Below, in pieces: positions 53,110-63,205 of a stretch of DNA of 64,000 bases (the first letter of the stretch is position 1; every line of letters begins with the position of its first letter). A model generated the notes under the pieces. The model ran no database searches, had not been told where the DNA came from, and was given only the letters and a program-made list of their open reading frames with translations. The DNA is taken from contig CANMWJ010000004.1 of NCBI GenBank assembly GCA_947501565.1, forward strand, positions 186,001-250,000, given 5' to 3'. A program made the translations under genes and the position numbers. The DNA comes from an uncultured Marinobacterium sp. Its GTDB lineage: Bacteria > Pseudomonadota > Gammaproteobacteria > Pseudomonadales > Balneatricaceae.

Positions 53110-53343
53110 ATGAAAACCGTCAAAGTACTGGGTACCGGTTGCACTAAATGCACAAAAACTGCAGAGGTGATCGAACGTGTAGCGCAGGCAATGGGCGCCG
53201 ACGTTGAAGTGATCAAGGAGACCCGCCCGGAGGTGATCATGCAGTATCAGGTGATGCGCACCCCGGCTGTTGTTGTGGATGAAACGCTGGTGCACAGCGG
53301 TTCCATCCCGGCGCAGGAGGAGATCAAGCAATGGCTGCAGTGA
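53110..53343 (+). CDS. Small thioredoxin-family redox protein (TM0996/MTH895 type)
   Basis: A 77-residue single thioredoxin-fold domain with active site GTGCTKCTK (Cys-Thr-Lys-Cys) and the cis-proline loop MRTPAVVVDETLVHSG. There is no signal peptide. The gene is 30 bases after the permease, and its end overlaps the next gene by 13 bases. Proteins of this kind often accompany YraQ-type permeases and may hand electrons or bound metal to them. Confidence 0.92.
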   Translation: MKTVKVLGTGCTKCTKTAEVIERVAQAMGADVEVIKETRPEVIMQYQVMRTPAVVVDETLVHSGSIPAQEEIKQWLQ

Positions 53344-54266
53344 TCCGTCGAGGGATAGAAGGATTGGGTGTGCTGCTGGCCTGTCTGATGACGATGGCTG
53401 TGGCACAGGCCCAGCCGCTGGAGCGTATCCAGGTGGCCGAGAACGTCTACGCGCTGATCGGGCCTATGGAGCAGCGCTCCGCCAGAAATCTGGGCAATAA
53501 CGCGAACTTTGGTTTTATCGTCGGCGAACAGGGTGTCATCCTGATCGATAGCGGCGGAACCTTGCTCGGCGCCAAAGCGATCGAGCAGCAGATCCGGGCG
53601 GTCACCGATAAACCGATCAAACTGGTGATCAACACCGGTGGGCAGGACCACCGCTGGTTCGGTAACGCCTACTTCAGCGTACAAGGTGCGAAAACCCTGA
53701 CCTCCACCCAGACTCAGGAAGATCAGCAGGCACGGGGGGAGACACAGGTTGAAAGAACCTCCGGTTACACTCAGCAAAGCTGGGCGGGCACCGAACTGCA
53801 GGTGGCACAGAATAGCGTGGATGCGATCACCGATATGACGGTAGAAGGCGTGCGTCTGCAACTGATCCCGGTAGGCCCGGCGCACACCGGAGGTGAGACG
53901 CTGCTGTGGTTGCCCGAGCACAAACTGCTGTTCAGTGGAGATGTGGTCTACATGGATCGGATGTTAGGCGTGGGTCCGCAATCGCAACATCTGGCTTGGA
54001 TCGAAGCCTTTAAGGTGATTCAGCAGCTGCAACCAAACGTAATTGTACCGGGTCACGGCCAACCCACCGACCTGGCCGGTGCGGAACGTGATACCTACCG
54101 TTATTTGGTGTTTTTACGCAAATCCGTGGGGCAGCTGGTCGAAGAGGGTGAGGATATGAGCGCCGCAGCGGCGATCGATCAGAGCCAGTTCAGCTACCTC
54201 GAAGTCTACGAACAGATCCACAAACGCAACGCCCTGCGTGTGTTTGAAGAGATGGAGTGGGAGTAG
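53331..54266 (+). CDS. Exported metallo-beta-lactamase-fold protein with altered zinc site
   Basis: A 311-residue protein with a signal peptide ending near AVAQAQ. The fold is clear: NFGFIVGEQGVILIDSGGTL, then the metal-site positions. The usual HxHxDH motif reads NTGGQDHRWFGN (101-112), so the first two histidines are Gly and Gln while D106 and H107 remain. The other ligands are present: H185 in GPAHTGGE, D204 in FSGDVV, and a His in VPGHGQPT. Zinc site 1 lacks two ligands, whereas site 2 is kept. The start overlaps the thioredoxin gene. Probably a periplasmic partner of the permease; activity is uncertain. Confidence 0.88.
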   Translation: MAAVIRRGIEGLGVLLACLMTMAVAQAQPLERIQVAENVYALIGPMEQRSARNLGNNANFGFIVGEQGVILIDSGGTLLGAKAIEQQIRAVTDKPIKLVINTGGQDHRWFGNAYFSVQGAKTLTSTQTQEDQQARGETQVERTSGYTQQSWAGTELQVAQNSVDAITDMTVEGVRLQLIPVGPAHTGGETLLWLPEHKLLFSGDVVYMDRMLGVGPQSQHLAWIEAFKVIQQLQPNVIVPGHGQPTDLAGAERDTYRYLVFLRKSVGQLVEEGEDMSAAAAIDQSQFSYLEVYEQIHKRNALRVFEEMEWE

Positions 54267-54281
54267 GGGAATAGAACAAAT

Positions 54282-54312
54282 AAAGGGGTAGGCACACGGC
54301 TTACCCCTTTTT
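54282..54312. terminator. Bidirectional terminator
   Basis: AAAGGGGTA/TACCCCTTT (54282-54290 and 54302-54310) with an 11-base loop and T/A tracts at both sides, between two convergent genes. Confidence 0.9.
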
Positions 54313-54335
54313 CGTCGTGACTTATCGGCAACTGC

Positions 54336-54767
54336 TTAACGCAGATCGTCCACCGAATACCCCTCCAGAGCGTAAGCGGGCAGGTCTTCCTCGGCAGGCA
54401 CCGGGGTGGATTTTCCGTCATCATCGATCGCAACAAATTTAAAGGTCGCTTCGGTCACTTTCTCGCGTTGGCCGATACGGCCACGGCGCACCCAGGCCTC
54501 TACATGCACGTTGATGGAGGTGCGGCCTACCGCATCGATATCGGTGTACACACCCAGAATATCACCCACTTTTACCGGACGGATAAAGCTCATACTGTCG
54601 ACGGAAACGGTCACTACACGGCCCTGCGCGCGTTGTCCGGCGCAGATACCGGCTGCGATATCCATCTGTGAGAGCACCCAGCCACCGAAGATATCACCGG
54701 CAGGGTTGGTGTCGGCGGGCATCGCCATAGTACGGGTGGTCAATCGACCTCGTGTTTTTTCAGTCAT
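54336..54767 (-). CDS. yciA: YciA-type acyl-CoA thioesterase
   Basis: A 143-residue hotdog-fold protein. I chose ATG 54767 (MTEKTRGRLTTRTMAMPADT) with AGGG upstream; an ATG six codons earlier is less like the family. Motifs: NPAGDIFGGWVLSQMDIAAG (with the catalytic Asp) and VDSMSFIRPVKVGDILGVYT. YciA hydrolyses many acyl-CoAs in the cytoplasm. Monocistronic, convergent with the metallo-beta-lactamase-fold gene. Confidence 0.93.
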   Translation of the reverse strand: MTEKTRGRLTTRTMAMPADTNPAGDIFGGWVLSQMDIAAGICAGQRAQGRVVTVSVDSMSFIRPVKVGDILGVYTDIDAVGRTSINVHVEAWVRRGRIGQREKVTEATFKFVAIDDDGKSTPVPAEEDLPAYALEGYSVDDLR

Positions 54768-54981
54768 GCAGTTTGGCCCTATCATTTATGGAGTAGCAGC
54801 GCTCTTTCGGCGCTTTTTATCGGTTATTTAAAGAGCATTATTCCACTTAAGTTGTAGATCAGGGAAGGGTTCTGTGCAGATCAACTGATCATTTGCATGA
54901 AACTTTTCACCGGCTCCGCTATCCTACGCCTAACACCGTTCGGTGATTTACCACTAATTTCGGGAAACGGACCTTCAGTTT

Positions 54982-55428
54982 ATGCTCGCATACTTCAGAT
55001 CAATCGGCAGACGAACACTGGCAGCCTGTGCTGCGCTGTTCTTCGTGCTGTATTGTTCAGTCGGTGTGTGCACAAACTGGCTTGAGGCTTCAGGTAAGCA
55101 GAGTTCCGTGATGCACGCTGAGTTGATCGATCACAGTCATCATCAGGCGTCCCATACTTCCCACGCGAGTCATGATCAGCCTTTACCGGATAGCGCCCAT
55201 TGCGGTGGCGGTGAAAGTGGCTGTGAATGGAGTCGAAACCTTGCTGTGGATCCGATGCAGGATGCCGACCCCGCGCACAGCGTTTTCCTGATCTATCTGC
55301 TGGCTGCCAGCGTTATGCTGGCGATGTTGTGGCGACAGGTCCGCCTTGTCGGCCCCTACGTACGTCAGCGTTTCTTCCTGCGCAGTTATCCGCGCTTGCA
55401 CCTGCAACACGCCGTTTTTCTGAATTAA
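54982..55428 (+). CDS. His-rich membrane protein, first gene of metal-efflux operon
   Basis: A 148-residue protein not matched to a named family. An N-terminal helix (TLAACAALFFVLYCSVGVC) is followed by a periplasmic loop rich in His (HSHHQASHTSHASHDQ) with Cys pairs (HCGGGESGC). A second helix (VFLIYLLAASVMLAMLW) and a basic tail close it. The His/Cys loop suggests metal binding. It lies 78 bases before the TolC-like gene in the same direction, so it is likely an accessory or sensor protein for heavy-metal efflux. Confidence 0.72.
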   Translation: MLAYFRSIGRRTLAACAALFFVLYCSVGVCTNWLEASGKQSSVMHAELIDHSHHQASHTSHASHDQPLPDSAHCGGGESGCEWSRNLAVDPMQDADPAHSVFLIYLLAASVMLAMLWRQVRLVGPYVRQRFFLRSYPRLHLQHAVFLN

Positions 55429-55506
55429 GTAATCCTTTTCTGACATCGCTATGGCCTGCCGGGTTATCCCGTGCGGGAGATATTTCTGTGTGTATGAGAA
55501 AGGATT

Positions 55507-56808
55507 ATGAAAATTCGTTCTTTTCTATTGGCAGTGTTTGCTGCCACTACTCTGCCGGTAAAGGCGGAGCTGAGCTTAGAGAGTGCCATTCAGAGCGCGA
55601 TCAAAAATGACCATTGGGCACAAAGCAGCGTTCATCAGGAGCAGGCGCTGCGTCAGCAGGCGATCGCCAGCGGGCAGCTGCCCGACCCGAAAATGCGTCT
55701 GGCGCTGGCCAACCTGCCCACCGATAGCTTCGATTTCGATCAGGAAAATATGACCCAGCTGCAACTGGGTCTATCGCAGCAGTTTCCGCGTGGCGACAGC
55801 CTGCAGATCCGTCAGCAGCAGCTCAGCCAAAAAGCGGACAAAGCACCGCTGCAACGTGCATTGCGTGCGGCTCAGGTAAAACAGCAACTCTCCATGAACT
55901 GGTTGAAACTGCACCGGCTGGAAGTACAGCTGCGCTTGCTGGAAAACAACCGATACCTGTTTCAGGAGCTGGTGGAGATCAGTCGTGCCAACTTCCGTAG
56001 CGGCAAGGCACGGCGCTTTGAGGTGATCGATGCTGAGCTGCAGATCACCCGACTTAACGACCGCATCACCCGCATGCGACAGCAAGCTGCCTCGTTACGT
56101 GGAGAGCTGCAGCGCTGGTTGCCTGAAACGCTCAGTGGGGAAGCGCTACCAACCCCATTGCCTGAGCTGAAACCTCTGGTGGCGGTGAACGATAACGATG
56201 CACTGCGTAGCGCCGTCCAGCGTCACCCGCAGCTGCAGCTGCTGGAGCGCGATATCAATATCCGCCAGCGTGATGTGGAGCTGGCGGATCAGGCCTACAA
56301 ACCGGGCTTTCGCTTAGAAAGCAGTTACGGTTTCCGCGATGATATGCCGGATGGACGCGACCGTGCGGATTTCTTCAGCGTAGCAGTTACCTTCGATTTG
56401 CCTCTGTTCCCTGAGAAGCGACAGGATGCCCGCCGCAACGCCGCTGTTCAGCAGCGTGAAGCGGCCCGCTCTGACCGTTTATTGAGCCTGCGCGAATACC
56501 AGGCACAACTGCAGCAGGCTCTGGCCAATCTGGAAGGCGTCGAGCAGCGACTGGCGATCTACGACAAAGCTTTCCTGCGCCAGCTCCGAGCCAAAAGGCA
56601 ATCGGCGACCCAATCCTACGCTGCTGCCGATAGCCGTTTCAGCGACGTGGCTGCCGCCGCGCTGGGCGAGCTTGAGGCCAAAATGATGCAGATCCAGCTG
56701 CGTCATCAGCGTGCGCAGATCATCAGCAATATCAATTTCTGGCTGGCGGCCGTCGATCCCGTCCTCTCTTCTTCTGATTCTTTTTCCGCTTCTGAGGTAA
56801 CCCCATGA
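55507..56808 (+). CDS. TolC-family outer-membrane efflux protein (CusC-like)
   Basis: A 433-residue protein with a Sec leader (MKIRSFLLAVFAATTLPVKA) and the long helical repeats of outer-membrane efflux proteins. The two halves start near LSLESAIQSAIKNDHWAQSS and LRSAVQRHPQLQLLERDINI. There is no lipobox, in contrast to E. coli CusC. Its stop overlaps the adaptor start by 4 bases, so it forms the outer channel of the tripartite pump encoded here. Confidence 0.88.
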   Translation: MKIRSFLLAVFAATTLPVKAELSLESAIQSAIKNDHWAQSSVHQEQALRQQAIASGQLPDPKMRLALANLPTDSFDFDQENMTQLQLGLSQQFPRGDSLQIRQQQLSQKADKAPLQRALRAAQVKQQLSMNWLKLHRLEVQLRLLENNRYLFQELVEISRANFRSGKARRFEVIDAELQITRLNDRITRMRQQAASLRGELQRWLPETLSGEALPTPLPELKPLVAVNDNDALRSAVQRHPQLQLLERDINIRQRDVELADQAYKPGFRLESSYGFRDDMPDGRDRADFFSVAVTFDLPLFPEKRQDARRNAAVQQREAARSDRLLSLREYQAQLQQALANLEGVEQRLAIYDKAFLRQLRAKRQSATQSYAAADSRFSDVAAAALGELEAKMMQIQLRHQRAQIISNINFWLAAVDPVLSSSDSFSASEVTP

Positions 56809-58286
56809 ACAAGTTTATTCTGACAACCGCTGCCCTGATGATCGGTGCCGCTGCGGGGTATTACCTTCCGGGGCAGCTGAATCCAACCGGCACCGGAGCG
56901 GCTGAAGCGAAAGATCCCAATGAACCGCTCTACTGGGTTGCCCCAATGGACCCTAACTACAAACGCGACAAACCGGGCCTCTCGCCGATGGGCATGGATC
57001 TGGTGCCGGTGTACGAGGAGGATCTGGCGGGCGGTGATTCACCGGGCACGGTGAGCATCGATCCGGTGGTGGAGAACAACCTAGGCGTGCGCACCGCGCC
57101 GGTCTGGTTCAGTCCGTTGCAGGCCAAAATTAGCACTGTTGGCTACGTGGGTTACGACGAGGAACAGCAGCAGGACGTACATTCGCGCATCGCTGGCTGG
57201 CTGGAAGTGCTGCACGTAAAAGCGGATGGCGAGTTTGTGGAAGAGGGTGCGCTGCTTTATGAGATCTACTCGCCGGAGCTGGTCACCGCGCAGGAGGAGT
57301 ACCTGACCGCGGTACGTAGCGGCAACCGTTACCTGCGTAAAGCCAGTGCTGAAAAACTGGTCGCGTTGGGTGTGCCCGAACAAGTGATCGGCCAGCTGCG
57401 CAAAACCGGTAAGGCGCTGAACAGCATACCGTTTTACGCGCCGCGTGCCGGGTACGTGAGCATGCTCAAGGTACGGCAGGGGATGTATATCAAACCGGCA
57501 ACCCGCGTGATGCGCATCGGCGCTCTGGATCAGGTCTGGGTGATTGCAGAGCTGTTTGAGCGACAGGCGGCGCAGATCCGTAAGGGTGACAGTGCCCGTA
57601 TGCAGCTGGACTTCCAGCCGGGACGTTACTGGGGTGGCAGCGTAGATTACATCTACCCCAGCCTTAACGAAAAGACCCGCACCCTGCGCGTGCGACTGCG
57701 CTTTGGAAACCCGGACCTCGACCTGAAACCGGGCATGTTCGCCCGGGTTGATCTGCTGGCGCAGCCGACTGGCGAGGTGCTGAATATCCCGGCCAGCGCC
57801 TTGATCGAAACCGGCGATTCCCAACGGGCCGTGGTGGCCTTGGGCGAGGGCAAGTACAAGTCGGTGGAAGTTAAAACCGGCGCGCGTATCGGCGAGCGGG
57901 TGGCGATTCTCGACGGCCTCTATCCCGAAGACCGGGTGGTGACCTCGGCGCAGTTTATGCTCGATTCCGAATCCGCCATCAGTTCCGATTTCCTGCGTAT
58001 GACCCCGCCGACTATGGGTCTGATCGAGGAGACCTGGGCGCAGGCGGAGGTGCGCGAAATGGATGCCGACAGTCGCAAGGTGGTGCTGAAACACGCGCCG
58101 ATCCGTATGTGGCAGCAGCCAGAGATGGTGATGGAGGTGCCAGTCGACGAGGCTGTAGACCTCAACCTGCTGCAGCCGGGCAACGCCGTGCAGGTATTGC
58201 TGAACGGCGCCGATATGGGCGAGCTGAAGATCACCGACGTGATCCTGCCGCAACCCAAGGCACCCCGTGAAGGAGGTGTGATGTGA
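56805..58286 (+). CDS. cusB: Heavy-metal efflux RND periplasmic adaptor (CusB-like)
   Basis: A 493-residue membrane-fusion protein. An N-terminal membrane-anchored leader is followed by a heavy-metal-binding motif ([20 protein letters not shown], then [10 protein letters not shown]). The lipoyl/hairpin part ([20 protein letters not shown]) and beta-barrel regions follow. The Met-rich motif resembles metal sites of CusB proteins. The adaptor joins the inner-membrane pump to the outer channel and loads metal. It overlaps both neighbours by 4 bases. Confidence 0.93.
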   Translation: MNKFILTTAALMIGAAAGYYLPGQLNPTGTGAAEAKDPNEPLYWVAPMDPNYKRDKPGLSPMGMDLVPVYEEDLAGGDSPGTVSIDPVVENNLGVRTAPVWFSPLQAKISTVGYVGYDEEQQQDVHSRIAGWLEVLHVKADGEFVEEGALLYEIYSPELVTAQEEYLTAVRSGNRYLRKASAEKLVALGVPEQVIGQLRKTGKALNSIPFYAPRAGYVSMLKVRQGMYIKPATRVMRIGALDQVWVIAELFERQAAQIRKGDSARMQLDFQPGRYWGGSVDYIYPSLNEKTRTLRVRLRFGNPDLDLKPGMFARVDLLAQPTGEVLNIPASALIETGDSQRAVVALGEGKYKSVEVKTGARIGERVAILDGLYPEDRVVTSAQFMLDSESAISSDFLRMTPPTMGLIEETWAQAEVREMDADSRKVVLKHAPIRMWQQPEMVMEVPVDEAVDLNLLQPGNAVQVLLNGADMGELKITDVILPQPKAPREGGVM

Positions 58287-61200
58287 TTAAGGGACTGATT
58301 TTCTGGTCGATCAGGAACCGCTTTTTGGTCCTGCTCGCCACCCTGATTACTCTGGGCTGGGGTGTGTTTACCCTGAAAAACACACCCATCGACGCCATTC
58401 CCGATCTCTCCGACGTGCAGGTGATCATCAAAACCACCTATCCGGGGCAGGCGCCGCAGGTGGTAGAAGATCAGGTCACCTATCCGCTCACCACGGCGAT
58501 GCTGTCGGTGCCGGGGGCAAAAACCGTGCGCGGGTTCTCCTTCTTCGGGGATTCATACGTGTACGTGATCTTTGACGACGATACTGACCTCTACTGGGCG
58601 CGCAGCCGGGTATTGGAATATCTCAGTCAGGTAGCTTCGCGTCTGCCCGCCAGCGCCAAACCGCAACTGGGGCCGGACGCGACCGGTGTGGGCTGGATCT
58701 ACCTCTACGCGTTGGTGGACCGCACCGGTCAGCATGATCTGTCTGAGCTGCGCAGCCTGCAGGACTGGTTCCTGAAGTACGAGTTGCAGACGGTGCCTGG
58801 CGTATCCGAAGTGGCGCCGGTAGGTGGCATGGTGAAGCAATATCAGGTGAAGGTGGACCCGGATAAGCTGCGTGCCTTTGGTATCCCGCTTTCCCATATC
58901 AACACCGCCATCCGTCGCGCCAACCAGGAGAGCGGTGCCTCGGTTCTGGAGATGGCGGAAGCAGAGTATATGGTGCGCGCCAGCGGTTATCTGGATGGGA
59001 TCGACGCGATCCGTGCGATCCCGTTAGGCGCGACCCAGCAGGGTACTCCAATTCTGTTACAGGATCTGGCTGAGATCAGCGTTGGTCCACAGATGCGCCG
59101 TGGTATCGCCGAGCTGGACGGCGAGGGTGAGGCCGTCGGCGGCGTGGTGGTGATGCGCTTTGGTGAAAATGCGCAGAAAACCATCGACGGCGTCAAAGCC
59201 AAGCTGGAAGAGCTGAAACGCAGTCTGCCGGAAGGTGTCGAGATCGTTACCGTGTACGACCGTTCCGGCCTGATCGAACGTGCGGTGGAGAACCTGTTCG
59301 AGAAACTGCTGGAGGAGTTCGTGGTGGTGGTCGTGGTCTGCGCCGCGTTCCTGTTCCATTTCCGCTCCTCGCTGGTGGTGATCATTAGCCTGCCGGTGGG
59401 CATCCTGATGGCGTTTATCGTCATGTATTACCAGGGCATCAACGCCAACATCATGTCGCTGGGTGGTATCGCTATCGCCATCGGGGCCATGGTGGACGGT
59501 GCGATAGTCATGGTGGAGAACGTCCACAAGCATATTGAACGTACGCCTCTGACGCCGGAAAACCGCTGGCGGGTGATCGGAGATGCCGCCGCTGAAGTAG
59601 GACCCGCGCTGTTCTTCAGCTTGCTGATCATCACCATCAGTTTCTTGCCGGTGTTCACGCTGGAGGCGCAGGAAGGTCGTATGTTCTCGCCGCTGGCCTT
59701 CACCAAAACCTACGCCATGGCCGCCGCTGCCGGATTGGCGGTGACGCTGGTGCCGGTGCTGATGGGTTACTGCATCCGTGGCAAAGTGCTGCCCGAACAT
59801 AAGAATCCGCTCAACCGTCTGCTGCTGGTGATCTACCTGCCGGTGATCCGCGCGGTGCTGCACTGGCCGAAAACCACCGTTGCTGCGGCACTGCTGGTGA
59901 CGGCTGTAGGGTTCTGGCCGATCGACAAAATCGGCAGCGAGTTTATCCCGCCGCTGGATGAGGGCGACCTGATGTACATGCCCACCACCTATCCGGGGAT
60001 CTCCATCGGCAAGGCACGCGAGCTGTTGCAGCAGACCGATAAACTGATCCGTACCGTCCCTGAAGTGGAGCGGGTATTCGGTAAGATCGGCCGTGCTGAA
60101 ACCGCTACCGACCCGGCGCCGCTCACCATGATCGAGACCTTCATTACCCTCAAACCGCGCGACCAGTGGCGCGAGGGGATGACCACCGACAAACTCACCA
60201 AGGAGCTGGATAAACTGGTGAAATTCCCCGGCCTGACCAACGCCTGGGTGATGCCGATCAAAACCCGTATCGACATGCTCGCCACCGGCATCAAAACCCC
60301 GGTGGGCCTGAAGGTGGCGGGGCCGGATCTGGCGGAGATCCAGAAGATCGGTTTGCAGCTGGAGAAGGTGATTGCTGAAGTGCCCGGTACTGCGTCGGTC
60401 TACTCCGAACGTGTCGCAGGCGGGCGTTATATCAAGGTGGATATCCAGCGCCTGAAAGCGGCGCGTTACGGCCTGAATATCGCGGATGTGCAGGCGGTGG
60501 TGACCAGCGCCATTGGTGGCATGAACGTCTCCCAAACCGTGGAGGGATTGGAGCGTTATCCGGTCAACGTGCGTTATCCGCAGGACTACCGCAATTCGCT
60601 GGAGAAGCTGAAACTGCTGCCGCTGGTCACGCCAACCGGTCAGCGGATCGCGCTGGCGGACGTAGCCAATATCCGCATCGAGGATGGCCCGCCGGGGATC
60701 AAAAGCGAAAACGCTCGCCCCAACGGCTGGACCTTTGTGGATATCGAAGGGCGTGACCTTGGCTCTTACGTGGCGGACGCGCAGAAACACGTGGCGGAAA
60801 ACGTACAGCTGCCGCCGGGGTATTCGATCAACTGGTCCGGCCAGTACGAATACCTGCTGCGCGCGCAGGAACGCCTGAGCTACGTACTGCCGCTGACGCT
60901 GGCGATCATTGTGGTGCTGCTCTACATGAACTTCCGTCGCTTCGCCGAAGTCGCGATCATCATGGGAACCCTGCCACTGGCACTGATCGGCGGTATCTGG
61001 ATGCTCTACCTCAACCAGTACAACTTCTCTGTCGCCGTGGGCGTAGGTTTTATCGCCCTGGCTGGTGTCGCAGTGGAGATCGGGGTGATCATGCTGGTCT
61101 ACCTCAATCAGGCGTTCAAAGCCAAACAGGCAGCGAATCCAGATGGACTAACGCTTGCCGATCTGCGCGATGCCGTGGTGGAAGGCGCCGGTATGCGTGT

Positions 61201-61402
61201 GCGCCCGGTGATGATGACCGTCGCCACGGTAGTCGCTGGCCTGTTGCCGATCATGTACGGCACCGGAACCGGTGCGCAGATTATGCAGCGTATCGCCGCC
61301 CCGATGGTCGGCGGTATGGTCAGCGCTGTCGTGCTAACGCTGGTGTTGGTGCCGGCGGTTTATTTTCTTTGGAAAAGGGGGGAGGTTAAACCTCTGGATT
61401 GA
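58283..61402 (+). CDS. cusA: Heavy-metal efflux RND pump (CusA/CzcA family)
   Basis: A 1039-residue inner-membrane RND transporter of the HME family. It starts [20 protein letters not shown] and [22 protein letters not shown]4 has the proton-relay region [20 protein letters not shown], followed by [10 protein letters not shown]. The periplasmic porter domain has [20 protein letters not shown], with Met residues as in CusA. The size is normal. It exports Cu(I)/Ag(I) or divalent metals by proton antiport; the metal cannot be fixed from sequence, though methionines at the adaptor favour Cu/Ag. No regulator gene is adjacent. Confidence 0.94.
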   Translation: MIKGLIFWSIRNRFLVLLATLITLGWGVFTLKNTPIDAIPDLSDVQVIIKTTYPGQAPQVVEDQVTYPLTTAMLSVPGAKTVRGFSFFGDSYVYVIFDDDTDLYWARSRVLEYLSQVASRLPASAKPQLGPDATGVGWIYLYALVDRTGQHDLSELRSLQDWFLKYELQTVPGVSEVAPVGGMVKQYQVKVDPDKLRAFGIPLSHINTAIRRANQESGASVLEMAEAEYMVRASGYLDGIDAIRAIPLGATQQGTPILLQDLAEISVGPQMRRGIAELDGEGEAVGGVVVMRFGENAQKTIDGVKAKLEELKRSLPEGVEIVTVYDRSGLIERAVENLFEKLLEEFVVVVVVCAAFLFHFRSSLVVIISLPVGILMAFIVMYYQGINANIMSLGGIAIAIGAMVDGAIVMVENVHKHIERTPLTPENRWRVIGDAAAEVGPALFFSLLIITISFLPVFTLEAQEGRMFSPLAFTKTYAMAAAAGLAVTLVPVLMGYCIRGKVLPEHKNPLNRLLLVIYLPVIRAVLHWPKTTVAAALLVTAVGFWPIDKIGSEFIPPLDEGDLMYMPTTYPGISIGKARELLQQTDKLIRTVPEVERVFGKIGRAETATDPAPLTMIETFITLKPRDQWREGMTTDKLTKELDKLVKFPGLTNAWVMPIKTRIDMLATGIKTPVGLKVAGPDLAEIQKIGLQLEKVIAEVPGTASVYSERVAGGRYIKVDIQRLKAARYGLNIADVQAVVTSAIGGMNVSQTVEGLERYPVNVRYPQDYRNSLEKLKLLPLVTPTGQRIALADVANIRIEDGPPGIKSENARPNGWTFVDIEGRDLGSYVADAQKHVAENVQLPPGYSINWSGQYEYLLRAQERLSYVLPLTLAIIVVLLYMNFRRFAEVAIIMGTLPLALIGGIWMLYLNQYNFSVAVGVGFIALAGVAVEIGVIMLVYLNQAFKAKQAANPDGLTLADLRDAVVEGAGMRVRPVMMTVATVVAGLLPIMYGTGTGAQIMQRIAAPMVGGMVSAVVLTLVLVPAVYFLWKRGEVKPLD

Positions 61403-61482
61403 TAAGAGGGTTAAGCCAGAAATCAGATGGATCTAAATACTCTGTAAGGTGATTTAACTTCATCAGTCGTCCTGTCGGACGA

Positions 61483-61513
61483 GATAAGAGGGGGCAGCTG
61501 CGCCCCCCTTATC
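61483..61513 (+). terminator. Strong hairpin after the efflux operon
   Basis: GATAAGAGGGGGC pairs with GCCCCCCTTATC (61483-61495 and 61502-61513; one bulge). There is no T-tract, so it may be a repeat-derived hairpin instead of a true terminator. Confidence 0.55.
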
Positions 61514-61535
61514 AATCGGCTACGCGCCCCGCCCG

Positions 61536-61903
61536 GCAGCCCCGCTACTTGCCGGACTTCGTCCGGTACCTTGCGTTTCTCTCTCGAAATAGTGTGCTCG
61601 GAAACTCGGCCGCTTCGCGCCCTCAAACAACCGAGCACTCAACCTATTTCTAGATGCGATACTCAGCTGCGTAGAGGGGAGATAATATAGTGCCAATCCG
61701 CTCTTTATCACTCGATGATTGCATGGTGGATCTCGCGTGGTTAAGTCATGGCACGAGATTACCCCCTCTACGCCGCCGAGCATTGCAGGATGCAATCGAC
61801 AAGCGCGAGGACTGTTTGAGGAGCGAAGCGACGAGTTCCGCAGCGCCGATTGTAGCCGAAACGCGCAGGGCATCCGGCGTAGCCGGGCAAGTAGCGGGGC
61901 TGC
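61536..61903. repeat. Long imperfect inverted repeat, about 370 bp
   Basis: The arms (61536-61695 and 61749-61903) match along most of their length. The outermost 18 bases, GCAGCCCCGCTACTTGCC, are perfectly mirrored at 61886-61903. Inner matches include CGCTTCGC...CTCAAACA, GTAGAGGGG and GTGCCA/TGGCAC. The loop of about 53 bases contains the only non-paired part. Frames in it look like chance products. It sits between the metal-efflux operon and the paralogous membrane-protein pair. Confidence 0.7.
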
Positions 61904-61945
61904 AGGAGGGATCGTTAAGGGAGGGCGCAGCCGCTCTCCCTTGAC
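61885..61945 (+). repeat. Direct repeat, left copy
   Basis: It starts GGGCAAGTAGCGGGGCTGC and ends with the hairpin AAGGGAGGGCGCAGCCGCTC followed by TCCCTTGAC. An almost identical copy lies at 62984-63039 with a 5-base deletion. The two copies bracket the AT-rich gene at 62080-62949. The remaining stretch to 62079 holds only a short unique leader. Confidence 0.85.
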
Positions 61946-62079
61946 TACTTCATGGGGCTGGGAGACTCAAACGTACTATTAGGCTTCACTACCTGAAGAA
62001 AGACAGCATTCAAGCCTTGCTCTATACGCTTAAAGGCGGCTATGTTCTTCAGCCAGCTAGATTAATTTCAGGGAACGAA

Positions 62080-62949
62080 ATGAGCATTCTTAACCACCTT
62101 TCTTTTCGCAACCGTCGATATATTGTTCAAGCGCTCAAACAGATTTCTTCGCATTGGCTTGGTTATGCAACGGCCTCAATACTCCTGGCTGCCTTGCTTG
62201 TAGTCGTAATCTCCGACGACCCAAATGAGGTTGGGGACTTCGTAGCGGGTTTTGCTGGCGCTTTAGCATTTCTTTGGTTGATTGCCAGCTTTCGGATGCA
62301 GGGTTCCGAGCTAATGATGCAACGTGAAGAATTAGCCTTACAGAGGAAGGCTATACAACTGCAAACCAAAGAGCTCAAGGAGGTTACCAGGCTCTCTGTA
62401 TTGGAAAATGTGCGGATTATGCTCGAAGACGCCAAGTCTCTTCTTTCGGAGAAAAATGATATCAATTCTTTGAGCTTTCAGCTTGGAATTGAGCTTTTTT
62501 CTGAGTTTGGCACTCAGGAAAGTTTGAGATTGAACGAAATGGCAAAAAAACCGGAAGAGTTGTTGGCTAGCCATTGTGATTTTTTCGAAACCTTCAATCT
62601 TTCTAGGAATTATGTCTCCAAGGTTTCAGCTATTGTGTCGTTTTACCTTACTTATGCTGGGGTACGGGTCGAAAAAGAAAAGTCCGCCGAAAAAATTGTA
62701 ATTGAGTACGCAGGTGCTGTTTCATCAGTACCATACTTGGCAGGGGAGATAGAGCAGGTAAAAGAACTGGCGCAAACAATATCTAGGTTAGAAAAAAGCG
62801 CGCTTTATAAAGCATATTGCTTAACCTATTCAGCGGCACTTATTCACGAAGGAATAGACGAGAATATGGATAAGCATCACTTAGAGATGATTGGTGTACT
62901 CGAAAAAGAGGGGTTTCCCATTCCCGACATCGTGTATGAGGTCCTTTAA
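62080..62949 (+). CDS. Two-helix membrane protein with coiled coil, unknown function (paralogue 1)
   Basis: A 289-residue protein starting at ATG 62080 after CAGGGAACGAA; the open frame begins earlier at 62017. Two adjacent helices (SILLAALLVVVIS and DFVAGFAGALAFLWLIASF) are followed by a predicted coiled coil (MMQREELALQRKAIQLQTKE). A helical cytoplasmic domain with YAGAVSSVPYLAGEIEQVKE follows. I do not recognise a named family. It is clearly paralogous to the next gene, sharing the start, helix-pair and coiled-coil plan, but its base composition is much more AT-rich than that of its neighbours, suggesting foreign origin. Repeats flank it. Confidence 0.78.
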   Translation: MSILNHLSFRNRRYIVQALKQISSHWLGYATASILLAALLVVVISDDPNEVGDFVAGFAGALAFLWLIASFRMQGSELMMQREELALQRKAIQLQTKELKEVTRLSVLENVRIMLEDAKSLLSEKNDINSLSFQLGIELFSEFGTQESLRLNEMAKKPEELLASHCDFFETFNLSRNYVSKVSAIVSFYLTYAGVRVEKEKSAEKIVIEYAGAVSSVPYLAGEIEQVKELAQTISRLEKSALYKAYCLTYSAALIHEGIDENMDKHHLEMIGVLEKEGFPIPDIVYEVL

Positions 62950-62983
62950 AGAATCCTATATATCCGCAGCGCTCTGCTACGTC

Positions 62984-63039
62984 GGGCAAGTAGCGGGGCT
63001 GCGGATCGTTAAGGGAGGGCGCAGCCGCTCTCCCTTGAC
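62984..63039 (+). repeat. Direct repeat, right copy
   Basis: The second copy of the repeat at 61885-61945, starting 35 bases after the stop of the AT-rich gene. It includes the same AAGGGAG/CTCCCTT hairpin, which could also act as a weak terminator. Confidence 0.85.
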
Positions 63040-63205
63040 ACCTGTGAAGTGGTTGGACGTCCCAAATACCCCAAACACTATGCTCCTCACCTAACAACCC
63101 TGATCAGCCCTTGATCAACACCCCCCTTCCCAGTTATGTTCGCTAAATAGCCAGTTGTTATTCAAAAACAACTCCACGCTTTTTAGCCAAATTTCAGGGA
63201 ACGAA

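Noticed and set aside
59057-60790. 577-codon frame antisense to cusA
   Set aside because: A His/Gln-rich shadow frame typical of antisense GC-rich RND genes; no independent evidence.
61520-61982. Several frames of 80-117 codons on both strands beside the long inverted repeat
   Set aside because: They follow the repeat arms and give similar products from both arms because of the inverted DNA; no start context supports them.
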